A stretch of DNA of 64,000 bases from Haematobia irritans (Eukaryota > Arthropoda > Insecta > Diptera > Muscidae), in contig NC_134398.1 in the NCBI RefSeq assembly GCF_050003625.1, positions 203,664,583-203,728,582 of the forward strand. The letters run 5' to 3'. Every line of letters begins with the position of its first letter. Position 1 is the stretch's first letter. A model generated the notes under the pieces. The model saw nothing but the letters and a program-made list of their open reading frames with translations. It was not told the origin of the DNA and searched no databases. The position numbers and the translations under genes are program-made. Positions 9,651-21,792 of the stretch are shown piece after piece.

Positions 9651-11365
9651 TCCAAATTTGTAACGGTAATTCCCTATACTGTAACATGACTCATTGATGC
9701 AATATTAACTATCAAAGAAGTGGGAAAAATCGTTAAGATTTTATGTGCTATTAATATGAAAAAGCTAACATGCAATAAAATCCTTGGAATCTTATACTGA
9801 AATACTTCCATAGAATATCGCATATCTCACAATGAGATGGCCGAGCCGTTTAATATTCACCTAGTATACTGTACACATGAAAATCTTTGGACTCTGTGTT
9901 CCTTAAACCGAAATCACACAGACTTTCACATGAGTCTCAATGAGATAGCTGAGACGTTTAGTATTCGCCGGTATAACATATGAGTGACTGGCTACATGTC
10001 CATATCAGGAACCCACAAAGAGGATGATTTCGACTAGGAATTTTCTCGCATATTCCAAGGGAGGGAGCATGTAACCTCCAATTTAACGAAAACCTCTTGT
10101 CAAAAGCATTCTTTAAAATTCGAATAATAACTTCATTAATTCGTGGAAACTTGGTTAAGTCTTAAAGTGCCAGTAGTGTTGGGCATAAACATATAAAACA
10201 ATTAACATGCGATAAAATCTTTGGAGTCTGTGTTCCTAATCCTGAAATAGCCACATAGTCTCTCAATGAGGTGGCTGAGCAGTTTAAAATTGACCGAATA
10301 TGAGTGACTGGCCCAATGACCACATCAGGAACCTGCAAAAAAAAATTTAGCAATCTAGGAAGCCAGCAGCAAAGCCCATAAATTATCTCCAATTTATGGA
10401 AGACCTATTGTCAACAACTTTCTTTGAAATTCAAATAACTCCCTTTGCATGAAAATATTCCACTTGAACATATGACTACTGTTTCACTTCACTTCTATAT
10501 TCACTTGATTTCTTTTTGCAAAAAAAAAAAAAAAAAAATATTATGGAAATATATGCAAAACGAAGAAAAACTTCCAAGCCCCATAGAACAATACCAAGTT
10601 ATAGTGTTCATAGGGGTCCCACTACTGATAGTTGTTACAAAAAGGGGGTCCTAGCTAGTAAACAAGCAAAGCTTCACAAAGCCCCTATCAAAATATCTCA
10701 CTGGGACTGGAATGGCATGCCATAGCAAAGAAAGAAAACAAATTTACATCACATATGAAAATCTCATCAGGAGCAACAAAAAAATAACGCAGAACAAACT
10801 ATAACATGCACATAAAAATATGAATATTTCTGAAGGAGAAGATTTCTTTAGCTCATTACCCAAGAATCCATCGACACGCATTTGTATTTTATTCTTACTG
10901 GTGTATTTTCACATGAAAGTGAAGGAAAATTGCTTGCCTCTCCTCAAACCCAAATGGAGAAATGTAACAGAAATTGTTTTTCATAAATTTCCAGATTACT
11001 GATTATTATTATGGATGAAGTAGAAGCAGAAATAGATTCCGAAAAAGTAGAAATATCACACATTTGATCTCACACTTGGAATTTATGTCAATATTATGCA
11101 TAGTTTGAGACAAACATTGCTTCATATATTCGTAAGTGGTTCAATCTGTGTGGAAAAGTACAAAGGGATGACATTGACTAAAATGCAAAATAATTCAAAT
11201 TATGATATGAAATTTAGGACAAACGACAAATGAATGCAAATATAGGAATTATTATACAATACAAAGAAAATCCAAACTATCAACAGAAATTTTTGTCAAT
11301 ATTATACTCAGAACAAAGAAATATGTATTTTTCTAATAATTCTAAATAGGGCATTGATACAATTC
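9651..11365. other. Gene-free DNA containing a diverged tandem duplication
   Basis: No coding gene or RNA recognised. 9880-10140 and 10206-10445 share ordered blocks: AAAATCTTTGGA(C/G)TCTGTGTTCC, TCTCAATGAG, ATATGAGTGACTGGC, ATCAGGAACC and CCTCCAATTTA/TCTCCAATTTA. The period is about 325 bp. A weaker third match precedes them (9767-9860, CACAATGAGATGGCCGAG). The rest (10450-11365) is AT-rich with short, unconvincing ORFs. Confidence 0.65.
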
Positions 11366-14300
11366 GAGTGTATTTGTCAAAATTTTATTTCTATAGAAAA
11401 TTTTGTTAAAATTTTAGTTTTATTGAAAACTCTTTTTCTATAGAAAATTTTGTGAAAGTTTTATTTCTATAAAAAATTTTGTCAAAAATTTATTTCTATA
11501 GAAAATTTTGTCAAAATTTTATTTTCTATAGAAAATTTTTGCAAAATTTTATTTTCTACAGAAAATTTTTGCAAAATTTTATATCTATATAAAATTTTGT
11601 AAAAATTTTATTTCTATATAAAATTTTGTCAACATTTGATTTCTATAGAAAATTTTGTCTAAATTTTATTTCTATATAAAATTTTGTCTAAATTTTATTT
11701 CTATAAAAAATTTTTTCTCAAAATTTTATTTCTATATAAAATTTTGTCAAAGTTTTGTTTTTATAGATAATTTTGTCGACAGTTGATTTCTTTACAAAAT
11801 TTTCTCAAAATTTTATTTCTATAGAAAATTTGGACAATATTTTATTTCTATAGAAAATTTTGTCTAAATTTTATTTCTATAGAAAATATTGTCAAAATTT
11901 TACTTCTATAATTTTGTCGACATTTGATTTCTATAGAAAATTTTGCTAAAAATTTTATTTTCTATAGAAAATGTTTGCAAAATTTTATTTTCTATAGAAA
12001 ATTTTTGCAATCTTTTGCTTCTATAGAAAATTTTATCAAAATTTCAATTCTATAGAAAATTTTATCAAAATACTATATTTATGTAGAAAATTTTCTCAAC
12101 ATTTTATTTCTATAGACAATTTTGTCAAAATTTAATTTCTAATGAAAATTGTGTCAACATTTGTTTCTATAGAAAATTTTTGAAAAATTTTGTTTCTATA
12201 GAAAATATTGTCGACATTTTATTTTTCTCGAAAATTTTCTCAAAATGTTATTTATGTAGAAAATTTTCTCAAAATTTTATTTCTATATAAAATTTTCTCA
12301 AAATTTTATTTCTATAGAAAATTTTCTCAAATTTGTATTTCTATATAAAATTTTCTCAAAATGTTATTTCCATAGAAATTTTTATCAAAATTTTATTCTT
12401 ATAGAAAATTTTCTCAAAATTTTAGTTCTATAGAAAATTTTATCAAAATTTTAATTCTATAGAAAATTTTATCAAAATGTTATATTTATGTAGAAAATTG
12501 TCTCAACATTTTATTTCTATAGAACATTTTGTCGAAATTTAATTTCTAATGAAAATTGTGTCAAAATTTTATTTTCTATAGAAATTTTTTGCAAAATTTT
12601 GTTTCCATAAAATTTTCTCAAATTTTTATTTCCGTAGAAAGTTTTCTCAATATTTTATTTCTATAGAAAATTTTGTCAAAATTTTATTTCCATAAAAAAT
12701 TTTGTCAAAATTTTATTTCCATAAAAAATTTTGTCAACATTTTATTTCTATTGGAAATTTTCTCAAAATTTTATTTCTATCGAAAATTTTCTCAAAATTT
12801 TATTTCTATAGAACATTTCGATAATATTTTATTTCTATTGAAAATTTTGCCTAAATCTTATTTCTATAGAAAATAATGTCAATATTTTATTTCTATTGAA
12901 AATTTTGTCAAAATTTTATTTCTATAGAAATATTGTCAAAATTTTATTTCTATAGAAAATTTTCTCAAAATTTTATTTCTATAGAAAATTTTTTCAATGT
13001 TTTGTTTCAATAGATAATTTTGTCGACATTTGATTTCTATAGAAAATTTTGTTAAAATTTTATTTTCTATAGAAAAGTTTTGCAAAATTGTATTTTCTAT
13101 AGAAAATTTTTGCTAAATGTTGCTTCTATAGAAGATTTTATCAAAATTTTAATTCTATAGAAAATTTTATCAAAATTTTAATTCTATAGAAAATTTTTAA
13201 AAATTTTAATTCTATAGGAAATTTTATCAAAATGTTATATTTATGTAGAAACATTTCTCAACATTTTATTTCTATAGAAAATTTTGCCTAAATATAATTT
13301 CTAATGAAAATTGCGTCAAAATTTTATTTTTCTATAGAAAATTTTTGAAAAATTTTGTTTCCATAGAGAATTTTGTTGACATTTGATTTTGCTCGAAAAT
13401 TTTCTCAAAATTTTATTTATGTAGAAAATTTTCTCAAAATTTTATTTCTATATAAAATTTTCTCAAAATTTTATTTCTATAGAAATTTTTCTCAAAATGT
13501 TATTTCTATTGAAAATTTTCTTAAAATTTTATTTCTATCGAAAATTTTCTGAAAATTTTATTTCTATAGAACATTTCGACAATATTTTATTTCTATTGAA
13601 AATTTTGTCTAAATTTTATTTCTATAGAAAATATTGTCAAAATTTTAGTTCTATAGAAAATATTGTCACAATTTTATTTCCATATAAAATTTTGTAAAGT
13701 TTTGTTTCTATAGATAATTTTCTCAAAATTTTATTTCTATAGAACATTTCGATAATATTTTATTTCTATTGAAAATTTTGCCTAAATCTTATGTCTATAG
13801 AAAATATTGTCAATATTTTATTCCTATAGAGCATTTTGTCAAAATTTTATTTTCTATAGAAAATTTTTGCAAAATTGTATTTTCTATAGAAAATTTTTGC
13901 AAAATGTTGCTTCTATAGAAGATTTTATCAAAATTTTAATTCTATAGAAAATTTTATCAAAATTTTAATTATATAGAAAATTTTATCAAAATGTTATATT
14001 TATGTAGAAAAATTTCTCATCATTTTATTTCTATAGAAAATTTTGCAAAAATAAAATTTCTAATGAAAATTGTGTCAAAATTTTATTTTTCTATATAAAA
14101 TTTTTGAAAAAATTTATTTCTATAGAACAGTTCGACAATATTTTATTTCTATTGAAAATTTTGTCTAATTTTATTTCTATAGAAAATATTGTCAAAATTT
14201 TATTTCTATAGAAAATAGAAAATTTTTGCAAAATTTTGCTTCTATAGAAAATTTTCGAAAAATTTTATTTCTATAGAAAAATTTCTCAAAATTTTAATTG

Positions 14301-15064
14301 TATAGAAAATTTTATCAAAATGTTATATTTATGTAGAAAATTTTCTCAAAATTTTGTTTCTAGAGAAAATTTCTATAGAAATTTTGTCAAAATTTTATTT
14401 CTAATGAAAATTGTGTCAACATTTTATTTTCAATAGAAAATTTTTGCCAAATTTTGTTGCTATAGAAAATTTTGTCAAAATTTTATTTCTCCAAAAAATT
14501 TTATCAAAATTTTATTTATATTGAAAATTTTTTAAAAATTTTATTTCTATAGAAAATTTTCTTAAAATTTATATTTTGTCAAAATTTTATTTCGATAGAA
14601 AATTTTGTTAAAATTTGATTTCTATAGAAAATTTTCTCAAACTTTTATTTCTATAGAAAATTTTCTCAAAATTTTATTTCTATAGAAAATTTTTTCAAAA
14701 TTTTAGTTTCTACAGAAAATTTTTGCAAAATTTTATTTTCTACAGAAAATTTTTGCAAAATGTTGCCTCTATAGAAAGTTTTATCGAAATGTTATATTTA
14801 TGTAGAAAATTTTCTCAAAAGTTTATATCTACAGAAAATTTTGTCACAATTTTATCTCTAATGAAAATTGTGTCAAAATTTTATTTTCCATAGAAAATTC
14901 TTGCAAAATTTTGTTTCTATAGAAAATTTTGTCGACATTTAATTTCTATAGAAAATTTTATTTATGTAGAAAATTTGCTCAAAATTTTATTTATGTAGAA
15001 AATTTTCTCAAAATTTTATTTCTATAGAAAATTTTGTCAAAATTTTATTTCTATAGAAAATTTA
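11366..15064 (+). repeat. 29-bp AT-rich repeat array, forward, 3.7 kb, with ~755-bp higher-order units
   Basis: Largest uninterrupted forward array of the left half. A marker block TATATTTATGTAGAAA recurs at about 12074, 12481, 13236, 13995, 14324 and 14793. The 12481-13236-13995 spacing is 755 and 759 bp, close to 26 monomers of 29 bp. The block TTTCTAATGAAAATTGTGTC follows at a fixed distance in most copies. The remaining spacings (407, 329, 469) are also close to whole numbers of monomers. Confidence 0.88.
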
Positions 15065-15582
15065 GTCTCTGGGATTCAAACTTTGTCATAATATAAAATG
15101 GAAAAAAAACGAAAATACATACGACTTAAGTTCTTTTGCCTTCAGGCAGGTTAGCCACCCACTAAAGATTCTAAGGATGTTCCTAGTTTGGCCGTCATAT
15201 AAAACTTCCAACAAATGAGCAAATTATAATACAGCATGAGACAACACTTTTTTCTTTTTAGGAATAGGATGCAGTCAACATGGTTTGACGATAAGGTAAA
15301 ACAAATTCATATGATAATCGAATATTAACTAGGTGACATAGATGATGGCGATAAGATATCCTTGTTAGTTTTCCAGACTAGTGATAAAAATAACAACAAT
15401 TAGCATAAAAGTGAAATAAAATATATGACATGAGAGCATGTCAGGAAGTGAATTCTTGACATTGTTGATGACATATATGGGACAAAAAGATAAGGGGAAA
15501 AAATGTTCCTAAGACACAGGTTGGATGTTAGTACACGAATATGTGATAGTAATCAGGAATGTAGAAAAGATATTATTTCAAA
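15065..15582. other. Gene-free spacer between arrays of opposite orientation
   Basis: Non-repetitive at the level visible here; no gene recognised. A small block (ACACGAATATGTGATAGT, 15535) resembles 21715-21735 (GTACGAATATGTGATAGTGT), hinting at a shared ancient repeat. Confidence 0.45.
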
Positions 15583-15843
15583 ATAGAAATAAAATTTTCT
15601 ATAGAAATAAAATTTTGACAAAATTTTCTATAGAAATAAAATTTTGAAACAAAAAAATTCAATGGAAATAAAATTTTGACAAAATTTTCTATAGAAATAA
15701 TATTTTGCAAAAGTTTTCGATAGAAATAAAATTTGGACAAAATTTTTTATAGAAATAAAATTTTCTACATAAATAAAACTTTGAAAAAAATTTATATAGC
15801 AATAAAATTTTGACAACATTTTCTATAGATAAAAAATTTTCTA
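15583..15843 (-). repeat. 29-bp AT-rich repeat array, reverse
   Basis: About nine degenerate monomers, immediately followed by a palindromic MITE. Confidence 0.82.
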
Positions 15844-16138
15844 TACACAAAAAAAAAAAAATTCACGACAATTTTTCCAATTAAAATCTTAATTGAGTTT
15901 TAAAAAATATTCAATTAAAAATTTAATTGAATCGACAAATTTTTTAATTGAAACAAATCACTCACCCAAATTAATAGTATCAATTAATTTTTTAATTGGA
16001 TCAATTTATTTTTTAATTGAGTGTCAATTAATTTTTTAATTGATACTATCATTTCTGTGATTGAAGACATTTCAATTAAAAAATTAATTGGATCAATGAA
16101 TTTCGTGATTGAATCAGAAAAATATTTTTTTGTGTGTA
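15844..16138. mobile_element. Palindromic MITE built from AATTAATTTTTTAATTG units
   Basis: Ends are ACACAAAAAAA on the left and TTTTTTTGTGTGT on the right, flanked by TA. The centre holds nested inverted repeats: AGTATCAATTAATTTTTTAA (15989) pairs with TTAATTTTTTAATTGATACT (16029). There is no ORF of meaning. The structure fits a small non-autonomous DNA element that inserted in the reverse array, but the element's superfamily cannot be told. Confidence 0.65.
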
Positions 16139-17152
16139 GACATAGATATTTGACAAAAGTTTCTATAAAAATAAAATATTGGAAAAAATTTCTATATATA
16201 CAATTTTGACATTATGGAAATAAAATATTGACAAAATTTTCGATAGAAACAAAATTTTGATAAATTTTTCTATAGAAGTAAAAATTTGCAAAAAATTTTC
16301 TATAGAAATACAATTCTGCAAAATTCCCTATACCAATAAAATTTTGATACAATTCTATATAGAAATAAAGTTTTGACAAGATTTTCTATAGAAGTAAAAT
16401 TTTTCACAAATTTGTTTAGAAATAAAATTTTGACAAAATTTTCTATAGAGAAGAAATTTTAACAATTTTTTTTTTAGATATACATTTTTCTATCGAAATA
16501 CACTTTGACAACATAGAAATAAAATTTTGAAAAATTTGCTATAGAAATAACATTTTGACAAAATTTTCTATATAACTAAAATTTAGACAAAATTTTTCAA
16601 AGAAATAAAATTTAGAAAAAAAAAAATTCTACAGAAACTAATTTTTGTTTTTTATTTCTAGAGAAATAAAATTTTGCAAAACTTTTCTACAGAAACAGAA
16701 ATTTTCTATAGAAATCAAATTTTGACAAAATGTTTTATAGAAATAAAATTTTGATAAATTTTTTTATAGAAATAAAATTTGATAAAATTTTTTATAGAAA
16801 TAAAATTTGGATAAAATTTTTTATAGAAATAAAATTTTGATAAAATTTTTTGTAGAAATAAAATTTTGATAAAATTTTTTATAGAAATAAAAATTTGATA
16901 ACATTTTTGATAGAAATAAAATTTTGATAAAATTTTTTATAGAAATAAAATTTTGATAAAATTTTTTATAGAAATAAAATTTTGTAGAATTTTTTATAGA
17001 AATAAAATTTTGATAAAATTTTTTATAGAAATAAAATTTTGATAAAATTTTTTATAGAAATAAAATTTTGATGGAATTTTTTATAGAAATAAAATTTTGA
17101 TAAAATTTTTTATAGAAATAAAATTTTGACAAAATTTCTATAGAAATAATAA
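16139..17152 (-). repeat. 29-bp AT-rich repeat array, reverse, with a homogenised tract
   Basis: The left half is very degenerate. From about 16730 to 17140 the monomers are almost identical (ATAGAAATAAAATTTTGATA, then AAATTTTTT), pointing to recent unequal crossing-over or slippage in this tract. Confidence 0.87.
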
Positions 17153-17339
17153 TTACACACCATTTTATGTTTCTCTTCATATATCAAATTATGGCAATTT
17201 TGAGCCACGAGAGCCACGGTGGTGCAATGGTTAGCATGCCCGCCTTGCATACACTAGGCCGTGGGTTCGACTTCTGCTTCGACCGAACACCAACAATTTT
17301 TTCAGCGGTGGATTATCCCACCTCAGTAATGCTGGTGGC

Positions 17340-17897
17340 CAAGGTTGGCCTGTCACAAACTGTGACTTTTGCGACATACATTTGCGACGGTATAATACGT
17401 ATGTCGCAAAAGTCGTAAACCTACTGCAGAAAACCAAATTTTGAATAGAAGAAATCCTGAAAATTTTTTAATTTAGTTTGACAGCATTCGCTGTGAGTTT
17501 CTGCAGAAATTTGTGAAAGTTTTCCTATGGTCAGGTGGTATCGAAATTCCCGTTGGTGAGTGTGAAAAATACCTTGGGGTTATATTGGACAGGATACTGA
17601 ACTTAAAGCTAAGAAAGGACGAGTAAATCCACGGTTACCCTGTACTCGTGCAAAAGGCAATAGGGAAAATGTGGGGACTGAAACCGAAAATTGTCAACAT
17701 TCCTAAGAATTGAAACTTCTTCGCACATACCATCGTCATGGATATCATCGAATTCGCTGCCTAGCTGACGCGGCTAAAGTTTTTCAGTTTGCGACTTTTG
17801 TTACTTTTTCTACATTTACGACGCGTATTGACGTTTACGACGTTTACGACTTTGCGACAGTCGCAAACCTAAAAAAGTTTGATACAGACCATCTCTG
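17340..17897. mobile_element. Non-autonomous hAT-like element carrying a LINE fragment
   Basis: Inserted in SINE copy A with an 8-bp target duplication (CTGGTGGC on the left, CTGGTGAC on the right; the intact SINE reads CTGGTGAC). The left end CAAGGTTGGCCTGTCACAAAC matches the reverse complement of the right end (CAGAGATGGTCTGTATCAAA) at most positions. Beyond the ends are clustered copies of TTTGCGAC/GTCGCAAA, the kind of subterminal repeats known in hAT elements. It contains no transposase. Residues 17531-17710 derive from a retrotransposon (separate entry). 8-bp duplication plus CA...TG ends is the basis for the hAT call. Confidence 0.75.
17531..17710 (+). pseudogene. LINE reverse-transcriptase fragment inside the hAT-like element
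   Basis: Matches, with many substitutions, the reverse complement of the LINE at 24380-24550: shared blocks GGTATCGAAATTCCC, GTTATATTGGACAGG, CTCGTGCAAAAGGCAATAGG and GTGGGGACTGAAACC. It corresponds to the region after the YADD motif of the reverse transcriptase. Indels break the frame. It is either a passenger captured by the hAT element or a later insertion. Confidence 0.8.
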
Positions 17898-18117
17898 CTG
17901 GTGACATATCTGAGGGTTTCAAAGCTTCTCTAAGTGGTTTCACTGCAATGTGGAACACCGTTCGGACTCGGCTATAAAAAGCAGGTCACTTGTCATTGAG
18001 GTTAACATGGAATCGGGCAGCACTCAGTGATAAGAGAAAAGTTCACCAATGTGGTATCACAATGGACTGAATAGTCTAAGTGAGCCTGATACATCGGGCT
18101 GCCACCTAACCTAACCT

Positions 18118-18930
18118 AGGGCTTTAAATGAATTTAACAGAATTTGTAATTCCAATATATAGACTTGTTTGGACTCTTAAATAATTTTGTAACTATGTTA
18201 GATATTATATATTTTTAAACAAATATTATACTAATATAGTTATCTATTTTATAGTATATTGTATATGATTATACAAATAATATGCTTTGTAAAGTAATTG
18301 CTTTGACTTAAATAAATAAAATGTCTATAGATATAAAATATTGAAAAAATTTTCAGTCAACATATTTTTTTTTTATACAAATAACATTTTTTTACAAAAT
18401 TTTCTATACACATACAAATTTGACAAAATTTTCTATAGAAATTTTTTATAAGCAAATTAGAACAAAGTATGTTATATTAAATTCAAGCAAATGTTGCTGT
18501 GTTATATAAAAAATTTAAGACTCCAATTGCATTTTTTTCGATTTTGTTACCTTCTCGACTAGTCTTTAATTATTAAATTTCATTGCATATACGAATTAAA
18601 TCGCTATTAGTTAATATACTATATTTATTTATTGGCTATTTGTTAACATAAATACTGAATTAATATATTTCCTATGGTCACTTGAATTGTTTAAGCCTAT
18701 TAATTTTTATTATTAGCTAGACAATTTTCAATGAAATAAGCCTGCTGTTAGCGCTTGCTGATATTTATAACAAAAAAAAAATATCTATGGTTATGCGCAA
18801 ATAAATAATTTTAAGATAATCTGAAACTATAAATTAGCTTTATTAATGTTACTTGTAAAGGTTATAAAAAATGTGTAATATTAATGTAGCTTTATTATTA
18901 AATTAAAGTAAAAAAATATATAATACAAAA
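18118..18930. other. AT-rich gene-free spacer
   Basis: No gene seen. 18310-18450 holds a few degenerate 29-bp monomers in reverse orientation; the remainder is A/T runs without clear repeats. Confidence 0.5.
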
Positions 18931-20135
18931 CCAGTAAGGAAAGTCTAAAGTCGGGCGGGGCCGACTATATTATACCCTGCACCACTTTGTAGATCTAAAT
19001 TTTCGATACCATATCACATCCGTCAAATGTGTTGGGGGCTATATATAAAGGTTTGTCCCAAATACATACATTTAAATATCACTCGATTTGGACAGAATTT
19101 GATAGACTTTTACAAAATCTATAGACTCAAAATTTAAGTCGGCTAATGGACTAGGGTGGAACACAATGTTAGTAAAAAAATATGGGAAACATTTAAATCT
19201 GAAGCAATCTTAAGGAAACTTCGCAAAAGTTTATTTATGATTTATCACTCGATATATATGTATTAGAAGTTTAAGAAAATTAGAGTCATTTTTTCAACTA
19301 TTCGACTAAGCAGTGGCGATTTTACAAGGAAAATGTTGCTATTTTGACCATTTTTGTCGAAATCAGAAAAACATATATATGGGAGCTATATCTAAATCTG
19401 AACTGATTTCAACCAAATTTGGCACGCATAGCAACAATGCTAATTCTACTCCCTGTGCAAAATTTCAACTAAATCGGAGCAAAAAATTAGCCTCTGTGGT
19501 CATATGAGTGTAAATCGGGCGAAAGCTATATATGGGAGCTATATCTAAATCTGAACCGATTTCAACCAAATTTGGCACGCATAGCTACAATGCTCATTCT
19601 ACTCTCTGTGCAAAATTTCAATTAAATCGGAGTAAAAGATTGGCCTCTGTGGTCATATGAGTGTACATCGGACGAAAGCTATATATGGGAGCTATATCTA
19701 AATCTGAACCGATTTCCACCAAATTTGACACGCATAGCTATAATGCTAATTCAACTCCCTGTGCAAAATTTCAACTAAATCGGAGCAAAAAATTTGCCTC
19801 TGTGGACAAAGGAGTGTAAATCGGGCGAAAGCTATATATGGGAGCTATATCTAAATCTGAACCGATTTGGATGATATTTTGCAAGTTTTTCGAGACTCAT
19901 AAAATATTGGGATGTACGGAATTTGAGGAAGATCGGTTGATATACACGCCAATTATGACCAGATCGGTGAAAAATATAAATGGCAGCTATATCTAAATCT
20001 GAACCGATTTTTTCCAAAATCAATAGGGATCGTCTTTGAGCCGAAACAGGACCCCATACCAAATTTTAGGACAATCGGACTAAAACTGCGAGCTGTACTT
20101 TGCACACAAAAATACATCAACAGACAGACAGACAG

Positions 20136-20173
<38 letters not shown>

Positions 20174-20314
20174 GGACATCGCTAAATCGACTCAGAATTT
20201 AATTCTAAGACGATCGGTATACTAAACGATGGGTCTCAGACTTTTCTTTCTTGGCGTTACATACAAATGCACAAACTTATTATACCCTGTACCACAGTAG
20301 TGGTGAAGGGTATA
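18931..20314 (+). mobile_element. Second type of TATACCC-ended dispersed repeat (1.4 kb)
   Basis: Starts near CAGTAAGGAAAGTC, then TCGGGCGGGGCCGACTATAT and TATACCCTGCACCAC. Ends TATACCCTGTACCACAGTAG followed by GTGAAGGGTATAA. The interior has tandem units of about 150 bp marked by GGGAGCTATATCTAAATCTG at 19380, 19530, 19686, 19839 and (as GGCAGC...) 19981, each with a GTGCAAAATTTCAACTAAAT block. It shares the end design (G+C-rich dyad, then TATACCC) with the 7146 element but not its interior. No protein-coding capacity. Confidence 0.78.
20121..20175 (+). repeat. CAGA/CGGA tetranucleotide microsatellite
   Basis: About 55 bp of CAGACAGACAGA with CGGA interruptions, within the TATACCC-ended element, at the same relative place (before the AAATCGACTCAGAATTT block) as the GACG runs in the 7146 and 8786 elements. 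Confidence 0.95.
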
Positions 20315-20429
20315 AACATTATACACCAGACTACACCTAAGGAAAAAGTAATTTCCTCCGGAACGAAATTTTTGGCAAACTAAATACCCTGTAATATAAA
20401 ATATTTTGTTTAAAGGCAAATAAAATGTA

Positions 20430-20620
20430 TTTTTTTTTATTTCCATAGAAAATTTTTGCAAAATTTTATTTCTATAGAAAAATTGTGCAAACTTTATTTC
20501 TTTAGAAAAATGTAGCAAAATTTTATGTCTATAGAAAAATTTAGCAAAATTTTATTTCTATAGAAAATTTTCTTTAAATTTTATTTCTCTGGTAAATGTT
20601 ATCAGCATTTTGTTTTTCTA
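20430..20620 (+). repeat. Small 29-bp AT-rich repeat cluster, forward
   Basis: About six degenerate monomers of the forward type, separating the TATACCC element from gene-free DNA. Confidence 0.75.
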
Positions 20621-21790
20621 TGAGAAATTTTGCCGCATTGACGTCAACAAGTACAACAATTGTCTCTAATGATTTTTATTTGGTGTTAAGGAAAAAAATT
20701 TAAAAAGAAAACTCTTTTTTTCAGTGTATGTATATTGTGTAGAAAGTATTATAGAGAAGAAAAAAAAATAAAATATGTGGTAATGTGTTATGTGTGCACC
20801 ATCAATGAGGAGGACAAACGTAATATCTTTAAACGGAACAAAAACATATAATATAATATCAACGATTATTTAACCTAAATTACAGGACATCAAAAGTCCC
20901 CAATATATTTTATTAAAAAATTATTTATTATTTGTCAAAATTCTGATGGGGATTTTCTCCAACCTTTTATGGGGATTGTTTATATGCAATGTATGACATT
21001 AGGGTATTTTAAATTCTCTCTATCCAATTGTATTTACTTTTCTAATATCAAAGGGAAAACAATCAGAAAAACTTCCGTATTTTACTCAAGAAACAATGAG
21101 AAGCAACAAAAAAAAAAGAGTGAAATTTTGCCTTAAGTACTTCATTAGAGACACAAGTGCTATAGTCATAATCCCGACAAGTAGTCGAGTGTTGACCCAG
21201 TTAATGATATTCTTAGTTCTCACTTAAACACGTCAGGCGTTAGGAGAGATATAGCATACACTCATACGCACAGCACATATAAACTCAAGCTACATAGATG
21301 AGATTTGAGAGATGCAAATGCACATTGCACCTATAGGTACTCTCAGACACACACACCCACCCATACACAAGACCACCAGACAAACACTCTCAGCTTCAAT
21401 TGAATTTAAACATGAAACCATGTCCCATAGTAACACTTAAGTAATGCAACAGAATCATGGATGTCAAGAATGACAACAACAATAACAAAAATGTAAACCT
21501 AAAGCGAGGACATTAGTGGATATGAGTTAAAACACCATTTGCCAACTCATGGGTTTTTTTAAAAGGGATACTAAAGTGAGATCAGGATGCAAGGTGGTCA
21601 CAGACTTTTAGGATATGGGCACTTTTTATTGTTTGAAACAGAACAGAAAATAAAACGAAAAAGAGAAAAAAACGTTCCTCGGGGTTATGGTACACCCATA
21701 TGACCAACACCACATGTACGAATATGTGATAGTGTATTAAATGCTCCAGGGATATTGGTGAATATATGGCATTTGTTTTTTTTTTCTCAC
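20621..21790. other. Gene-free spacer, mostly unique-looking
   Basis: No gene recognised. Contains short CA-rich tracts (ACACACACCCACCCATACAC near 21348) and A-runs. CTCTTTTTTTCAGTGTATG near 20713 resembles a MITE end, but no partner was found. Confidence 0.4.
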
Positions 21791-21792
21791 CA

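Larger units (their letters stand above)
17209..18117 (+). mobile_element. tRNA-derived SINE copy A, split by a hAT-like insertion
   Basis: The 5' part (17209-17339) carries an A-box-like TGGTTAGCATGCC and a B-box region (here GTGGGTTCGACTTC). The 3' part (17898-18117) runs through TTTCAAAGCTTCTCTAAGTG to the CCTAACCTAACC tail. The interruption (17340-17897) is flanked by an 8-bp duplication. Other copies: 33659, 43660, 46507, 48107, 50235, 52574 and 55242. This SINE would be transcribed by RNA polymerase III and mobilised by a LINE in trans. Confidence 0.88.
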
